From NCBI GenBank assembly GCA_964019335.1, contig OZ025667.1, forward strand, positions 480,501-544,500: a DNA stretch of 64,000 nt, read 5' to 3'. The translations under genes and the position numbers were made by a program. Origin of the DNA: Diplonema japonicum. Taxonomy: Eukaryota; Euglenozoa; Diplonemea; Diplonemida; Diplonemidae. Shown here one piece after another: positions 10,869-21,243 of the stretch (position 1 is its first letter; each line of letters begins with the position of its first letter). The notes under the pieces are model-generated. The model did no database searches. It was given only the letters and a program-made list of their open reading frames with translations, and was not told the DNA's origin.

Positions 10869-12074
10869 ATGCAAGCCGGTAACCGATTCAGACAGGTGCG
10901 AGCATACAAGATCGCACCAGTCCAACTTCCTTTGGAGAAGGCCAAACCACGGACTGTGTCCTTCAAAATCGAAGCGAATGCCGGGAAGAAGTGGCACGAC
11001 ATAGTACGGTTTGACGATTTGAAGGGACGAGGTGACGGGGATGCTGCAGAGCACCTTAGGGACGTGTTTGTGACAGGAAGGAGCACAAAAGTGCTAACCT
11101 CTGAGTGGGATAACGAGTTGCAGTGCCTGAGGGCTGCAAAATGTGAGCTGGGAGAGAAGGTGTACGAGGTAGGCGTCGAGGTGTCTTACGCGCAAAGAAA
11201 GTCCTATTTGATGAAAGCCCTCCACGATGAGATGCGCATAGCATGTATTGTGCCCACTGTCAGAGTTTATCAGCTTACATTCAAATTCTACTCGCGCAAG
11301 GCCGATCTTGTCTCGTTTAAGTCTCACCTTGCTGCCTTCAGGATTCACTATCCACACCTTGCCTCAACTGACCAAACCCTTTATGTGTCTTCGCTCATCT
11401 TGCTTTCAAGACTTCCCAAAGACTCTGTTGAGCGCAGTAAGCAAGGACTAGCTATTTGGCGATACATGACAAGCAGCAACATCCCGATCCCTCCTTTCGG
11501 CTACGCTGCTCTTATCAAGTGCTGCAGCAGCAAAGAGGAAGCGCTCTCCATCATGACACTAATGCAGGAAAGTAGTGTGACGGTCGTTGCCATCCATTAT
11601 GAAGCGGTCCTCGCGTCTTTTAGGTATTCAGGCACAATCCCGGAAGCGAGGAAATACCTCCTCTCCTGCCCCGTGATCAGCCTGGGCATGCTAGACACCT
11701 TTGCTGAACTGCACGACCAGCTCAGCCACCACTGCGACGTTCCTTACATCAGATCGGTTATTGCGCTTTACAACAGGCATAATCACGCACCAACAGCGAG
11801 ATCCTTCACCATTCTGCTGAAGTGGATCTTGTCCTTCTCAACAGCTCCTGAGTCCCTTTACAACACCCTCGCGAAAAAACTGTTTGCCAGAACCATCGAA
11901 AGGGGTCTCGCCACAATGCATGTGATCTCCGTGTTACTGAACCACTACTGCAGCACGGGAGACAGGAAGAGTGCGGTGGAGGTATATGATTACATGATAC
12001 GGTCTAATAAAACAGCACACGCGGATGTGCTGCAAAAGGCAAGACACTTCATTGGGGTTAAGTCCCAACGTTGA
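10869..12074 (+). CDS. PPR-like helical repeat protein
   Basis: The 401-residue protein has an N-terminal basic region (RFRQVRAYKIAP) and then paired helices of pentatricopeptide type in the second half, e.g. AIWRYMTSSNIPIPPFGYAALIK, HYEAVLASFRYSGTIPEARK, SFTILLKWILSF and MHVISVLLNHYCSTGDRKSAV. PPR proteins bind organellar RNA in a sequence-specific way, so a mitochondrial RNA role is likely but inferred. The repeats are degenerate, as is common outside plants. A short out-of-frame ATG (10859-10882, eight codons with stop) overlaps the chosen start and could damp translation if the leader is spliced at the nearest AG. Confidence 0.65.
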   Translation: MQAGNRFRQVRAYKIAPVQLPLEKAKPRTVSFKIEANAGKKWHDIVRFDDLKGRGDGDAAEHLRDVFVTGRSTKVLTSEWDNELQCLRAAKCELGEKVYEVGVEVSYAQRKSYLMKALHDEMRIACIVPTVRVYQLTFKFYSRKADLVSFKSHLAAFRIHYPHLASTDQTLYVSSLILLSRLPKDSVERSKQGLAIWRYMTSSNIPIPPFGYAALIKCCSSKEEALSIMTLMQESSVTVVAIHYEAVLASFRYSGTIPEARKYLLSCPVISLGMLDTFAELHDQLSHHCDVPYIRSVIALYNRHNHAPTARSFTILLKWILSFSTAPESLYNTLAKKLFARTIERGLATMHVISVLLNHYCSTGDRKSAVEVYDYMIRSNKTAHADVLQKARHFIGVKSQR

Positions 12075-12208
12075 TATCTGAATCCCCCCCCCCCCCCCCC
12101 CCATTGCATAGCCTACTTAACTATTACCACAGGGAAGAGGTCCTGTTAGACACCCTCCCTCCTCCTCCCTTGCGAAGAAGGGAGTGACCACAAACAAAAA
12201 GATATAAA

Positions 12209-13590
12209 ATGTCGAAGGACCAAAGAGAAATAGACCCCCATGTGCTGAAGCGGTATCAAATAATCCAAATGCTTGGGAAGGGGGCTTATGGTATTGTGTG
12301 GCTGGCAATGGACACTAAGAAGAAAGAGAAGGTTGCGCTGAAGAAGATTTTTGATGCGTTTCAGAACGCAACGGACGCACAGAGGTACGCATCACATCAC
12401 ATCACATCACATCACATCACACTACATAAACAGGACCTTCCGTGAGATCATGTTCCTGCAATCTGTCAAACACGAGAACATCATCACCATGAAGAATGTC
12501 CACAAGGCCGACAACGACAAGGACATCTACCTCACGTTCGAGTACATGGAGACAGACCTCCACGCCGTCATCAGGGCGGGCATATTAGAAGACATCCACA
12601 AATCTTACATCATTTACCAGCTACTGAAAACCCTGAAGTACCTGCACAGGTATCCCGTCAACACCATTGACAAAAAACAAAAAAAAAAAAAAAAAAAAAA
12701 ACAAAACAAAAAAAAAACACCACCACTCTAGTGGCGAGCTTCTGCACAGAGATATCAAGCCTGCCAATCTCCTGCTGAACGCTGAGTGCCATGTGAAGGT
12801 TGCCGATTTTGGGTTGGCACGCAGCATTGCGAACCTTGACAAGGACCAGGCCGCGAAGCCTGTGCTCACGGACTACATCGCAACAAGGTATGAAATGGTA
12901 CCATGACACAATACCTTCGCAGGTGGTACCGTGCGCCAGAGATCCTGCTTGGGTCCACGAAGTACACGAAGGGAGTGGACATGTGGAGCATAGGATGCAT
13001 TCTTGGAGAGCTTCTTGCTGGGAAGCCGATGTTCCCTGGTACGAGCACAATGAACCAGCTCGAGAGGATCATCGCAGTGACGGGGATCCCGACCAAGGGC
13101 GACATTGCCTCTATTGGGTCATCCTTCACAGAGAGCATGCTTGAGAACCTGTCGCCAGTTGCGACGAAGTCTCTGACTGACATGTACCCCAAAGCATCTC
13201 CTGAAGCCATCGACCTCATGAAGAAGCTGCTCTGCTTCAACCCCTCCAGGCGATTGACCGCTGACGACGCACTGAGGCACCCCTTCGTGTCCATGTTCCA
13301 CGATGCTTCGCAAGAGCCTGTCTGCCCGGGGCCCATCACCATACCTTTCGACGACTACACCAAGTACACAGTCCACGAGTACAGGGATAAGCTTTACTAC
13401 GAGGTGTCCAAGAGGAAGAGAGAGTTAAAGAGGGACAAGTATGCAACGGTAAACAGTATCTTTCACCTGGCACAGGGCGCACCGTGACAGAGACCGTCGT
13501 GAGTCCCGTGAGCACCACGGTGACAGACGTGCTTCTAGTAAAACAGAAGGGCACGGGCACAGAGCTCACCGTAGCAGTGCTGCGAATTAG
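12209..13590 (+). CDS. MAP kinase, ERK7/MAPK15-like, TDY activation motif, five exons
   Basis: Splicing GT-AG introns 12385-12433, 12650-12731 and 12888-12922 restores one continuous kinase: [10 protein letters not shown]-loop, [25 protein letters not shown] catalytic loop, DFGLA, activation lip T177-D-Y179 and [13 protein letters not shown]. The joins regenerate family-typical sequence exactly, which supports each intron. A fourth intron (13439-13475, GTATG...ACAG) would replace a short hydrophobic ending (stop at 13487) with a basic His/Arg-rich tail ending at 13590, giving 392 residues; I prefer this, since MAPK15 relatives carry basic C-terminal extensions. ERK7-type kinases act at basal bodies and cilia in other eukaryotes. 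The TDY motif is common in trypanosomatid MAP kinases. Confidence 0.9.
12385..12433 (+). repeat. (ATCAC)n microsatellite inside intron 1 of the MAP kinase gene
   Basis: About seven ATCAC units fill most of this 49-base GT-AG intron, leaving no pyrimidine tract before the ...AAACAG acceptor. It is a clear example of the A/C-rich introns found across the window. Confidence 0.85.
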
Positions 13591-15447
13591 GACGGGAAAA
13601 AGAAAAGATAAGCAATACAACATTAGAGACAAAGCAACAAGAGAACAATCTCAAAAGACATGTATACTCCCCTTTTTTTTTCCCCCCCTACCCATTATAA
13701 TTTCTGTTTTTGTTTTTGCGATCTTCTTCTTCCTGCTGTGTCCTTTTTTTTTCTTTTTATGAGAAAAAAAAATGGGAGGAAGGGGAGGGGGGGAAAGGGA
13801 GTGAGTTTCCTCCCCCCCAAACATTAACAAGAAACAAAAAAAAAAAAAAGAAGCAGAAAAAGAGGAAAAAAGAAAAGAAAAAGATGGAAAGACGAAAAAG
13901 AAAAAAAAAACAAGAAAAAAAAAAGGAAGCGCCTGCTTTGTTCTCTAGGATTCCTTTCACCACCCCGTCCCCTTCCCTTTGTTTTAGAAACTGTCCCCTC
14001 CCCATCCCTTCTAATTTTCTTGTTCTTTTTTTATTATGTTTCAAGTGTTCTGTTTCTTTCCCCCTTCCGCCCAAAAAAAAGAAACTTTTTCCAATTTTGG
14101 AAGTCCCCTCCCCCTGCCTTTACATTTACCCCCCCCTTTTTTTTCTTTGAGAAGTGGATGTAGTAGGAGGGGCGTCTTCCGGTTTATACTCTTTTTCTTT
14201 TCTTTTTTTTGATGAGGTCTTCTCCCCGCCCCCCCACCATTCACCTTTCTTCTTATCCATTTTTTTTTTCTCCCCGTCTTTTCTTCTCCCCTGCTAGATT
14301 TTGGAGAGGTGCCAAGCAGGTTGCATAGCGGTCAGTGTTGATTCTTTATTTATTGCCCCCTCGAGTTATTTCTTCTTTACCCACTTCTCTCCACTAATGT
14401 GACATAGCCCCTCCACACACACACACACACACACACATGACAATCCCCCTTCTTTTCTTTTCTTCTTCTCCCGGGCTTGGTAGTGTTTTGTCACTTTCCC
14501 CACTCTGTGTCTTCACCTTTCAGCGTGGTTACCTCCTTTTTTTTTTTTTTTTTTTTTTGTAAATATGAAAAGTCGAGACGTCAAAGAAAAAAAGAAAAAG
14601 AAAAAAAAAAGAGGGCGAAGTAAATTCTGGATAGCATGAGGAAAAAAAAAAAGAAAAAAAAAGAAAGAAAGAAGGGAAAAAAAAAGAAGAAGATCTGGAA
14701 ATGAGTGCAAGGATACCAAAAGAATTTAAAAAGGATGAAAACAAATTGCCCCCCCCCCCCCCAACACACACACACACACATCCCTTCTTATTTCTCTCCC
14801 CTATTACCCCACCCCACCCTTTTTTATAGTGATGTTACATGTGGTTGGTTGACTGTATTTCTCCTTTTTTATTACCGTGTGTGCGCCTTAAGGCTCCCCT
14901 CCCTTCCCCTTTTTTTTCTTACAATGAGTTCTGTTTCTTTGGCAAATTTTTGTATTTTTTTTTTGTCTTTGGTGGGGGTGGGAAGGGGGAGGGGTGCCAC
15001 ATTTATATAGTTTTACAAAACCATTTTTTTTTCAAACCCCACCGAATGCAATACATTCATTGCAATTCATAAAAAAATAAAGGCCCCTCCCCTTCTTTTC
15101 TTCTGTTTTTTCCTAATGTAATATCAGGATCTCCAAACTCACTTGTCCTCCCTCTTTATCGGGCGCGATGAAGAGGAAGGGGAAAAAGAAGAAGAAGAAG
15201 AAGGCAAAAAAGAATAACATACAGCGACGTCCCTCCCTTCTTGCATCTTTTACCATTGGTACCTTTGCTTTCAGCTCTTACCCTTTTATGTCTCTTCCCT
15301 GCCGTGCCTGCACCCCGCACCCCGAAGACCTCATCCGCAGACGTAGCTTTGACCCCTTCTATTGTTTTGTTGCAACGCAGCCTTCCTGGCAATACACTCA
15401 GGCCTCCAGGTTATTTACATTTGTTTTCGAGAAAAAAGAAGAAGAAA
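13591..15447. other. Gene-free low-complexity spacer
   Basis: Pyrimidine and purine homopolymers dominate (for example 13830-13925, 14531-14558, 14640-14700), together with two (CA)n tracts. Open frames here encode only Lys/Phe/Pro runs. The stretch ends in the leader of the first sterol-desaturase-family gene. An in-frame extension upstream of 15448 exists but is low complexity, so it is taken as leader. Confidence 0.6.
14414..14437. repeat. (CA)n microsatellite
   Basis: Twelve CA units without interruption. A second, shorter CA tract follows a C run near 14750-14780. Confidence 0.9.
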
Positions 15448-16386
15448 ATGAGTCTGTTTCCGCGTGTGAAGGGCCAGCCCCGCCCCCAGTATCCTTCATG
15501 GGTGAGTATGCTGAAGAACTTTCTCGTTTTCATCACGAGGGTCCCCCTTGTCCTCACGGTGCTGACCTACTTCCTGCAGCCCTACTGGCTGATGCTCGTG
15601 CAGTGCTTCCGCGAGTTGGGGCTCAACGATGCAGGCATCTTGACCGTGTCCCTGACGCTGCTGCACTCCGTCACGTACTGCATCTGCAACGGGTTCTATT
15701 ACTTCCTCGACACTCACAAGTACCTCCAGCAGTACAAGATGCACAGAATACTTGCCATGGAGCACTCTGGCGACCAGTTCAAGCACACCCTGGCTGCGGC
15801 ACTCGTCTCGCACGTCCTTGTGACGCCCCTCGTCATCTACAGCAGCTACAACCTTGTTATCAAAGACTACTTCATGGTCCCCGATGAGGAGCTCACTGAC
15901 TTCACGATACTGTTTTTCGGTTATGCGACCGCCAAGGTTGTGAACAGCATGGGCTTCTACTGGGCACATAGAGCCGTGCACCACCCTGCCCTGTACTGGA
16001 TCCACAAGCAGCACCACTCGTACGTGGGCACCATCGGTGTCAGTGCTGAGTACGCTCACCCCATCGAGCAGCTTGTTGCGAACCAGCTGCCTATAGCGCT
16101 AAGCGTCCTGCCACTGCTGCACCCCCTTCCCACCATCATCTGGTTGTGGGAGCGTCTGGAACAGTCGTACCAGGTCCACTCTGGATATGCCTTTGTGGGC
16201 ACCCTTCCTCACAAGCTTGGTCTTACCCACGCCTCAGGGGCTGCTTTCCACGACTTCCATCACACCATCAACAGCGGTAACTTCTCGGAGCCCTGGATCG
16301 ACTGGTTGTTTGGAACCATGGACCCCTGGTTGGTGCAGGGTAGTGAGGAGGGCTACCTGGCCAGGAAGGACAAGAGCGAGAACTAA
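15448..16386 (+). CDS. Sterol desaturase / C4-methyl sterol oxidase family, copy 1
   Basis: This 312-residue membrane enzyme has the three histidine clusters of the fatty acid hydroxylase superfamily that hold a di-iron centre: WAHRAVHH (about residue 174), HKQHH and HDFHH. The HSGYAF motif and the HPIEQLVANQLP segment resemble C4-methylsterol oxidases (ERG25/SMO type), so oxidation of a sterol or related lipid at the ER membrane is likely; the exact reaction is not decidable. The start ATG after GAAAAAAGAAGAAGAAA is chosen because the downstream paralogues begin at the equivalent place. Its last 200 coding bases are identical to copy 2 apart from the stop codon (TAA versus TGA), pointing to recent duplication or gene conversion. 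Confidence 0.88.
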   Translation: MSLFPRVKGQPRPQYPSWVSMLKNFLVFITRVPLVLTVLTYFLQPYWLMLVQCFRELGLNDAGILTVSLTLLHSVTYCICNGFYYFLDTHKYLQQYKMHRILAMEHSGDQFKHTLAAALVSHVLVTPLVIYSSYNLVIKDYFMVPDEELTDFTILFFGYATAKVVNSMGFYWAHRAVHHPALYWIHKQHHSYVGTIGVSAEYAHPIEQLVANQLPIALSVLPLLHPLPTIIWLWERLEQSYQVHSGYAFVGTLPHKLGLTHASGAAFHDFHHTINSGNFSEPWIDWLFGTMDPWLVQGSEEGYLARKDKSEN

Positions 16387-17074
16387 AGCTGCTGTTTGGG
16401 GGTCGTACTCTTCGTTCGTCTTACTCTTGCTCCTTTTTTTAAAAAAAATTAAAATCGTTTTCCTTACTACAAGATTGGTTACCATTGCGCGAGAGAAGAA
16501 GAAAAAATCGCCACAGCTTCATCGTCACAGCTTCATTGATACATAGCTTTTTTCTTCTTTTTTTTTCCTGCGCTGACAAATGTTTCTTTATTTCTCCTTT
16601 CCCCACCTCCCTCCCTCCCTCCTTCCTTCCTTCATCTAAAGACAAGAACCTGCACAACAATTTTAATTTGATCCACTGACAACACAGTTGCCTGATACTT
16701 CTTTTTGTCAGGCGTCCTGCCACATCCGCAGGTACCCTTAAATGTCTCTTTTTTTTTTTCTTTTCTGCTTCTTGTTCCCGTTCTTATTCCTATACTTCGG
16801 AAGTACTTCTGATACCGATTGTACATTACATTCATGTCTCTCTCTCCTTTGCCTGGTGAACGAAGTAAGACGTTTTCGTTGCCTTACTTCTCACTGCGAT
16901 AACTGCTTGGCATGTCCAGCATTCAAGTGCTTACCAATCACAGAAGGCCCAATTGTGTGTTTCTTCGTGTGCTGCGAAACCTTTCTTGATTTTTTATCTC
17001 ACCCTCTCTGTTCCCTTCCCCTCTTGATAGCACGCTTGCTAACGTGATGCACAATACTACAGATACTAATCAAA
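16387..17074. other. Spacer between sterol-desaturase-family copies 1 and 2
   Basis: No gene is seen. The spacer contains T-rich and CT-rich tracts (around 16540-16640 and 16745-16800) and a likely acceptor near 17060 (ATACTACAG). It shows no visible similarity to the spacer after copy 2, so any recent sequence exchange was confined to coding DNA. Confidence 0.55.
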
Positions 17075-18034
17075 ATGTCCGGCTTCGGAGGCGCATCGTT
17101 CTCGCCACGTGTGAAGGGCCAGCCCCGCCCGGAGTATCCTCCAACAACGAGCATGCTGAAGGATTTATTCTTGTCTAGCACGAGAGTCCCCCTTGTCCTC
17201 ACAGTGCTGACCTACTTCCTGCAGCCCTACTGGCTGATGCTCGTGCAGTGCTTCCGCGAGTTGGGGCTCAACGACTCCGGCATCTTCACTGTGTCGACAA
17301 TGGCAACACACACCATCACGTACTGCATCTGCAACGGGTTCTATTACTTCCTCGACACTCACAAGTACCTCCAGCAGTACAAGATGCACAGAACACCTGC
17401 CATGGAGCACTCTGGCGACCAGTTCAAGCACACCTTGCGTGAGGCCTTCGTCAGCCAGATACTCCTCGCGCCTTTTATTGTCTACTTCGCCTTCGACATC
17501 TTGCTGAATTCCTCATTCATGCAGCCCGATGAGGAGCTCACTGACTTCACGACACTGTTTTTCTGCTACGTGGCCGCCAAGGTTGTGAACAGCGTAGGCT
17601 TCTACTGGGCACATAGAACCGTGCACCACCCTGCCCTGTACTGGATCCACAAGCAGCACCACTCGTACGTGGGCACCATCGGTGTCAGTGCTGAGTACGC
17701 TCACCCCATCGAGCAGCTTGTTGCGAACCAGCTGCCTACCATCCTTGGCATCGTGCTGACGGCAAGACACCCCCTTCCCACCATCATCTGGTTGTGGGAG
17801 CGTCTGGAACAAACGTACCAGAGCCACTCTGGATATGCCTTTGTGGGCACCCTTCCTCACAAGCTTGGTCTTACCCACGCCTCAGGGGCTGCTTTCCACG
17901 ACTTCCATCACACCATCAACAGCGGTAACTTCTCGGAGCCCTGGATCGACTGGTTGTTTGGAACCATGGACCCCTGGTTGGTGCAGGGTAGTGAGGAGGG
18001 CTACCTGGCCAGGAAGGACAAGAGCGAGAACTGA
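17075..18034 (+). CDS. Sterol desaturase / C4-methyl sterol oxidase family, copy 2
   Basis: A 319-residue paralogue of copy 1 with all three histidine clusters (WAHRTVHH, HKQHH, HDFHH). Long stretches are nearly identical to copy 1, notably the N-terminal membrane region and everything after HSGYAF. The segment around residues 122-150 differs strongly (REAFVSQILLAPFIVYFAFD against AAALVSHVLVTPLVIYSSYN). This mosaic pattern suggests conversion between copies, with freedom or selection in one membrane helix that may set substrate preference. The start follows an ACTACAG acceptor by 15 bases. Confidence 0.88.
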   Translation: MSGFGGASFSPRVKGQPRPEYPPTTSMLKDLFLSSTRVPLVLTVLTYFLQPYWLMLVQCFRELGLNDSGIFTVSTMATHTITYCICNGFYYFLDTHKYLQQYKMHRTPAMEHSGDQFKHTLREAFVSQILLAPFIVYFAFDILLNSSFMQPDEELTDFTTLFFCYVAAKVVNSVGFYWAHRTVHHPALYWIHKQHHSYVGTIGVSAEYAHPIEQLVANQLPTILGIVLTARHPLPTIIWLWERLEQTYQSHSGYAFVGTLPHKLGLTHASGAAFHDFHHTINSGNFSEPWIDWLFGTMDPWLVQGSEEGYLARKDKSEN

Positions 18035-18594
18035 GTTGATTCACATTCGGTGTTTAAGGGCGTTGCCAGCTTTCAGAATTTATCGTGCTGGCAGCGCTTG
18101 TTATGCATTTGGGATCGCGTACTTCAGTATTCAATGCAAGACCGTGCTTCGTGCGTTCTCTTCGCTTTCGTCAGTTTTTTCTACACAGTTTGGGGCATCC
18201 TTTCTCCCCGTCGTCTTCTTTTTTCTTTCTGATTCGATTGCTGGTTCACGCGCGCGATAGTTTTAACGATTCCTCTTGAAGAAGAATTCACAGCAATTAT
18301 ATCCCTCTCTTTGCTACTACGGCTGGTGGGGCACGGATGTGAAGAGACAGCACTGCGCCTCCAAACGCTCCACTGTCTTGTCCTGTGTTCGTGTACACCG
18401 GCAATGTGAAAAACCTTGTAATAGTGACCATTCGGTGAAGGATACCGGGCCTGCTTCCTGGTTAAGTTGAACACTTCTGCATTGTGTTTTCTATTTTTAT
18501 TATTTTTTTATTCGTGTTTTGTAATGTTGTTTTGTAGACTGCTTCCCCACCACACCGCAGCTTTCTTTCAAACCAAAAGAAAAACAAACGAAAA
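18035..18594. other. Spacer between sterol-desaturase-family copies 2 and 3
   Basis: No gene is seen. It contains T-rich tracts near 18170-18230 and 18485-18530; the latter, followed by TTGTAG and later AAG sites, probably serves as the acceptor region for copy 3. Confidence 0.5.
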
Positions 18595-19539
18595 ATGTGC
18601 AGTTCAAAAGGTGCTAGTATCCAACCTGTCCGTCCTGACTATCCGCCTGCAGCGGAAGTGCTGAAAGAGTTTGTCGTGTCCAGCATCAAGGTGCCTTTGT
18701 TCCTCACGGTGCTGACGTATCTCCTGCAGCCTTACTGGCTGATGTTCGTGCAGTGCCTTCACGAGATGGGTGGGAACGACGCAGGCATCTTCGCAGTGTC
18801 TGTGGTGGCGACACACGCCGTCACGTACTGCATCTGGAACGGGTTCTTCTATGTCCTTGACACCTACGAGTACCTCCAGCAGTACAGGATGCACAGAACA
18901 CCTGCCATGCAGCACACCCCCGAGCAGTACAAGCACACCTTGGTCGTAGCCTTCGTGGGGCAGGTCATCATTGCGCCCTTCATGCTCTACAACTTGTATG
19001 ACATCTTCCTGAGGGACTTGTTCCAGCAGCCGAGTGAGGAGATCACCGACTTCCAGACCACCTTCTTGAGCTTCATGGCCGCCAAGACTTTGAACAGTGT
19101 TCTGTTCTACTGGGCGCATAGGACGGCGCACCACCCTGCCCTGTACTGGATCCACAAGCAGCACCACTCGTACGTGGGCTGCATCAGCGTAAGTGCTGAG
19201 TACGCCCACCCTCTTGAGCAAGTGTTCACTAACCAGATGCCCATTGTTTTGAGCATTATGCTTACGGTAAACCACCCCCTTCCCACCATGTTCTGGGTGT
19301 GGGAACGTCTGCAGCAGACGTACCAGACCCACTCTGGATATGCCTTTGTGGGCACCCTTCCTCACAAGCTTGGGATCACGCATACGTCGGGGGCCGCCTT
19401 CCATGATTTCCACCACTCCGTCAACAGCGGCAACTACTCAGAGCCTTGGACTGACTATGTGTTTGGAACCATGGACCCCTGGTTGGCTCAGGGTGGCGAG
19501 GAGGGCTACCTGGCCAGGAAGGACAAGAGCGAGAACTGA
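18595..19539 (+). CDS. Sterol desaturase / C4-methyl sterol oxidase family, copy 3 (diverged)
   Basis: A 314-residue member of the same tandem family with intact WAHRTAHH, HKQHH and HDFHH clusters. It is clearly more diverged from copies 1 and 2 across its whole length (for example YSEPWTDYVFGTMDPWLAQGGEEG), yet shares the same ending (YLARKDKSEN). It may represent the older duplicate, with a different substrate or step in sterol processing. No targeting signal is obvious beyond the membrane helices. Confidence 0.87.
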   Translation: MCSSKGASIQPVRPDYPPAAEVLKEFVVSSIKVPLFLTVLTYLLQPYWLMFVQCLHEMGGNDAGIFAVSVVATHAVTYCIWNGFFYVLDTYEYLQQYRMHRTPAMQHTPEQYKHTLVVAFVGQVIIAPFMLYNLYDIFLRDLFQQPSEEITDFQTTFLSFMAAKTLNSVLFYWAHRTAHHPALYWIHKQHHSYVGCISVSAEYAHPLEQVFTNQMPIVLSIMLTVNHPLPTMFWVWERLQQTYQTHSGYAFVGTLPHKLGITHTSGAAFHDFHHSVNSGNYSEPWTDYVFGTMDPWLAQGGEEGYLARKDKSEN

Positions 19540-21243
19540 GTCCCTGTGACATGAAGCTGTAAGACACGGTGGTGCTGCTGGTACACCATGTCTTCGGGAC
19601 GTATCTGGTGAGGCTTGCTGTGATGGGGTGGTGTGTCCAATGGTAACAGGGCAGGGATTGTTGTACTCCGTACTCCGTGTGACCTGTGACATCCTGCCCA
19701 AGGACCGCTACACGCCTTTCACTGTGATAGCAACCTTTTACGAGCTCTGCAGCAGTTCATGTCTACTCCCTCCCCCCCCCCCCCCCCCCCCCTCCCCTAT
19801 TCCTTCCTCTCTCCCTCTCTCTTCTATAATAATTCGAAATCTTTTATTTGCCCGACCGTGGGTGGGGTACATAATTCGTACTAATACAAGCAAGGTGTGA
19901 CTGTGCTTCTTCGTGTGCTGTGTAAGCTGCCTTGCTCTTCCATCCTCTTTATACACTCTCACTAAACATTTACTTTACCGAACGGTTTGTTCCGTCTTCA
20001 CATGAAGCTTACAAAAAGAAAAAGAAAAAGAAAACGTCTTTCAAAAAAAAAGAGTAGTAATACCCCCCCGTACTGTAAAACAAAAACTAACTTACGGACA
20101 ATACAGAAGTCAAAACAGAAGCACGAACGTTTTCGTCAATTTTTATTTTACAGTAAAATATTATAAAAAAAGAATCCAGGAAAATAAAAAAAAAATAAAA
20201 AGAAATGACTTTAAATCATGATTTCTTTTTTTTTTCCCCTCTTCTTTAGTTTGCTCTCAATTCTTTACCTCGTCAACCCACGGACCACCAACCCACGTAT
20301 TTTTCTTCATGTTGAATGAGGTAAAATTGAGGAAAGTGAACAAAACCCCCCACTCTTTTTGTAAATTTCATTATTAAGGCGAACGAAAAAAAAAGGGGGG
20401 GAACCAAAAAGGTCAACTTTTTTATCCCATGCTTTCTCTTGCAGCTGGCTACCTTTTGTGTAAAAGCACGCGGTTTGATGTCTCCTGGTGCTAGGTGCTA
20501 TGAGATCGCTAGAAACACAGAGCACGGTAAGCAGAAAGGCTCTGTACTCCCTATTTTCTTCTTCTTTTTCCTCTCTAATTGTGTGGTTGACATCTTCCTT
20601 AGTTCATTAGTGAATTGCCCCCACTCTCCTTTTCTGCTGAAGTGAACGTGGCATGAGGAAAAAAAAAGAGGCGGGGGGGGGGGATTAAATAACGAAACCT
20701 TTTCTATCAACTATACATTTGAACCAAGAAGGCTACTTGTTGTGTTGTACTTCGTGTGCAAGCGAGAAAAAAAAAAAGAAATAAAAGAAGAAAAAAAAAA
20801 CGGGAGGGGGAAAAAAAAAACAGCCTTTCTTAAAGACTCTCTTCATCCTCTAGCTCAACTAAAAAACCGGTTTCTTGATGAGGATCCAAACAATCTTCCT
20901 TCTGAAGAATATGAATCCCTGTGGGAAACCACCTTCTGTCCCCCCCCCCCGATCCACGTCTATTTTCTTTTTTTAATTTTGTAACATTAAGTTGTTATGT
21001 TATGATTGTACTTCCTTTCTGTTTTCTTTTTATTTTTTTATTTTTGCTGGAACAAGTAAAAAAACAAATTTTTGAAAAGAATTGTTATTGCAAAAAAGAG
21101 TAGAGGCAGCTTGTCCGTTTATCCCTACTGTAGGTGAAAACGGCTTGCACAAACAATCAGCCGACTCTTTTTTTCTTGCTCGTTTCTTCCTTCATGCTCC
21201 CCACCCTCCCCGTTGTCTCACCTCATTTCAGGAAGTAGTGGCG
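19540..21243. other. 1.7 kb gene-free spacer
   Basis: No supportable gene. It contains a C run (about 19769-19790), A-rich and T-rich tracts (20020-20240, 20765-20820) and, just before the next gene, a good pyrimidine tract with acceptor (CTCACCTCATTTCAG, ending 21231). The small open frames near 20440 and 20742 lack homology or composition support. Confidence 0.55.

Noticed and set aside
13710-14150. 146-codon Lys-rich open frame
   Set aside because: It consists of A-run and pyrimidine-run translation only.
14290-14345. tRNA-like stretch with GGTTGCATAGCGGTCAGTG
   Set aside because: No matching acceptor stem or T-arm could be found.
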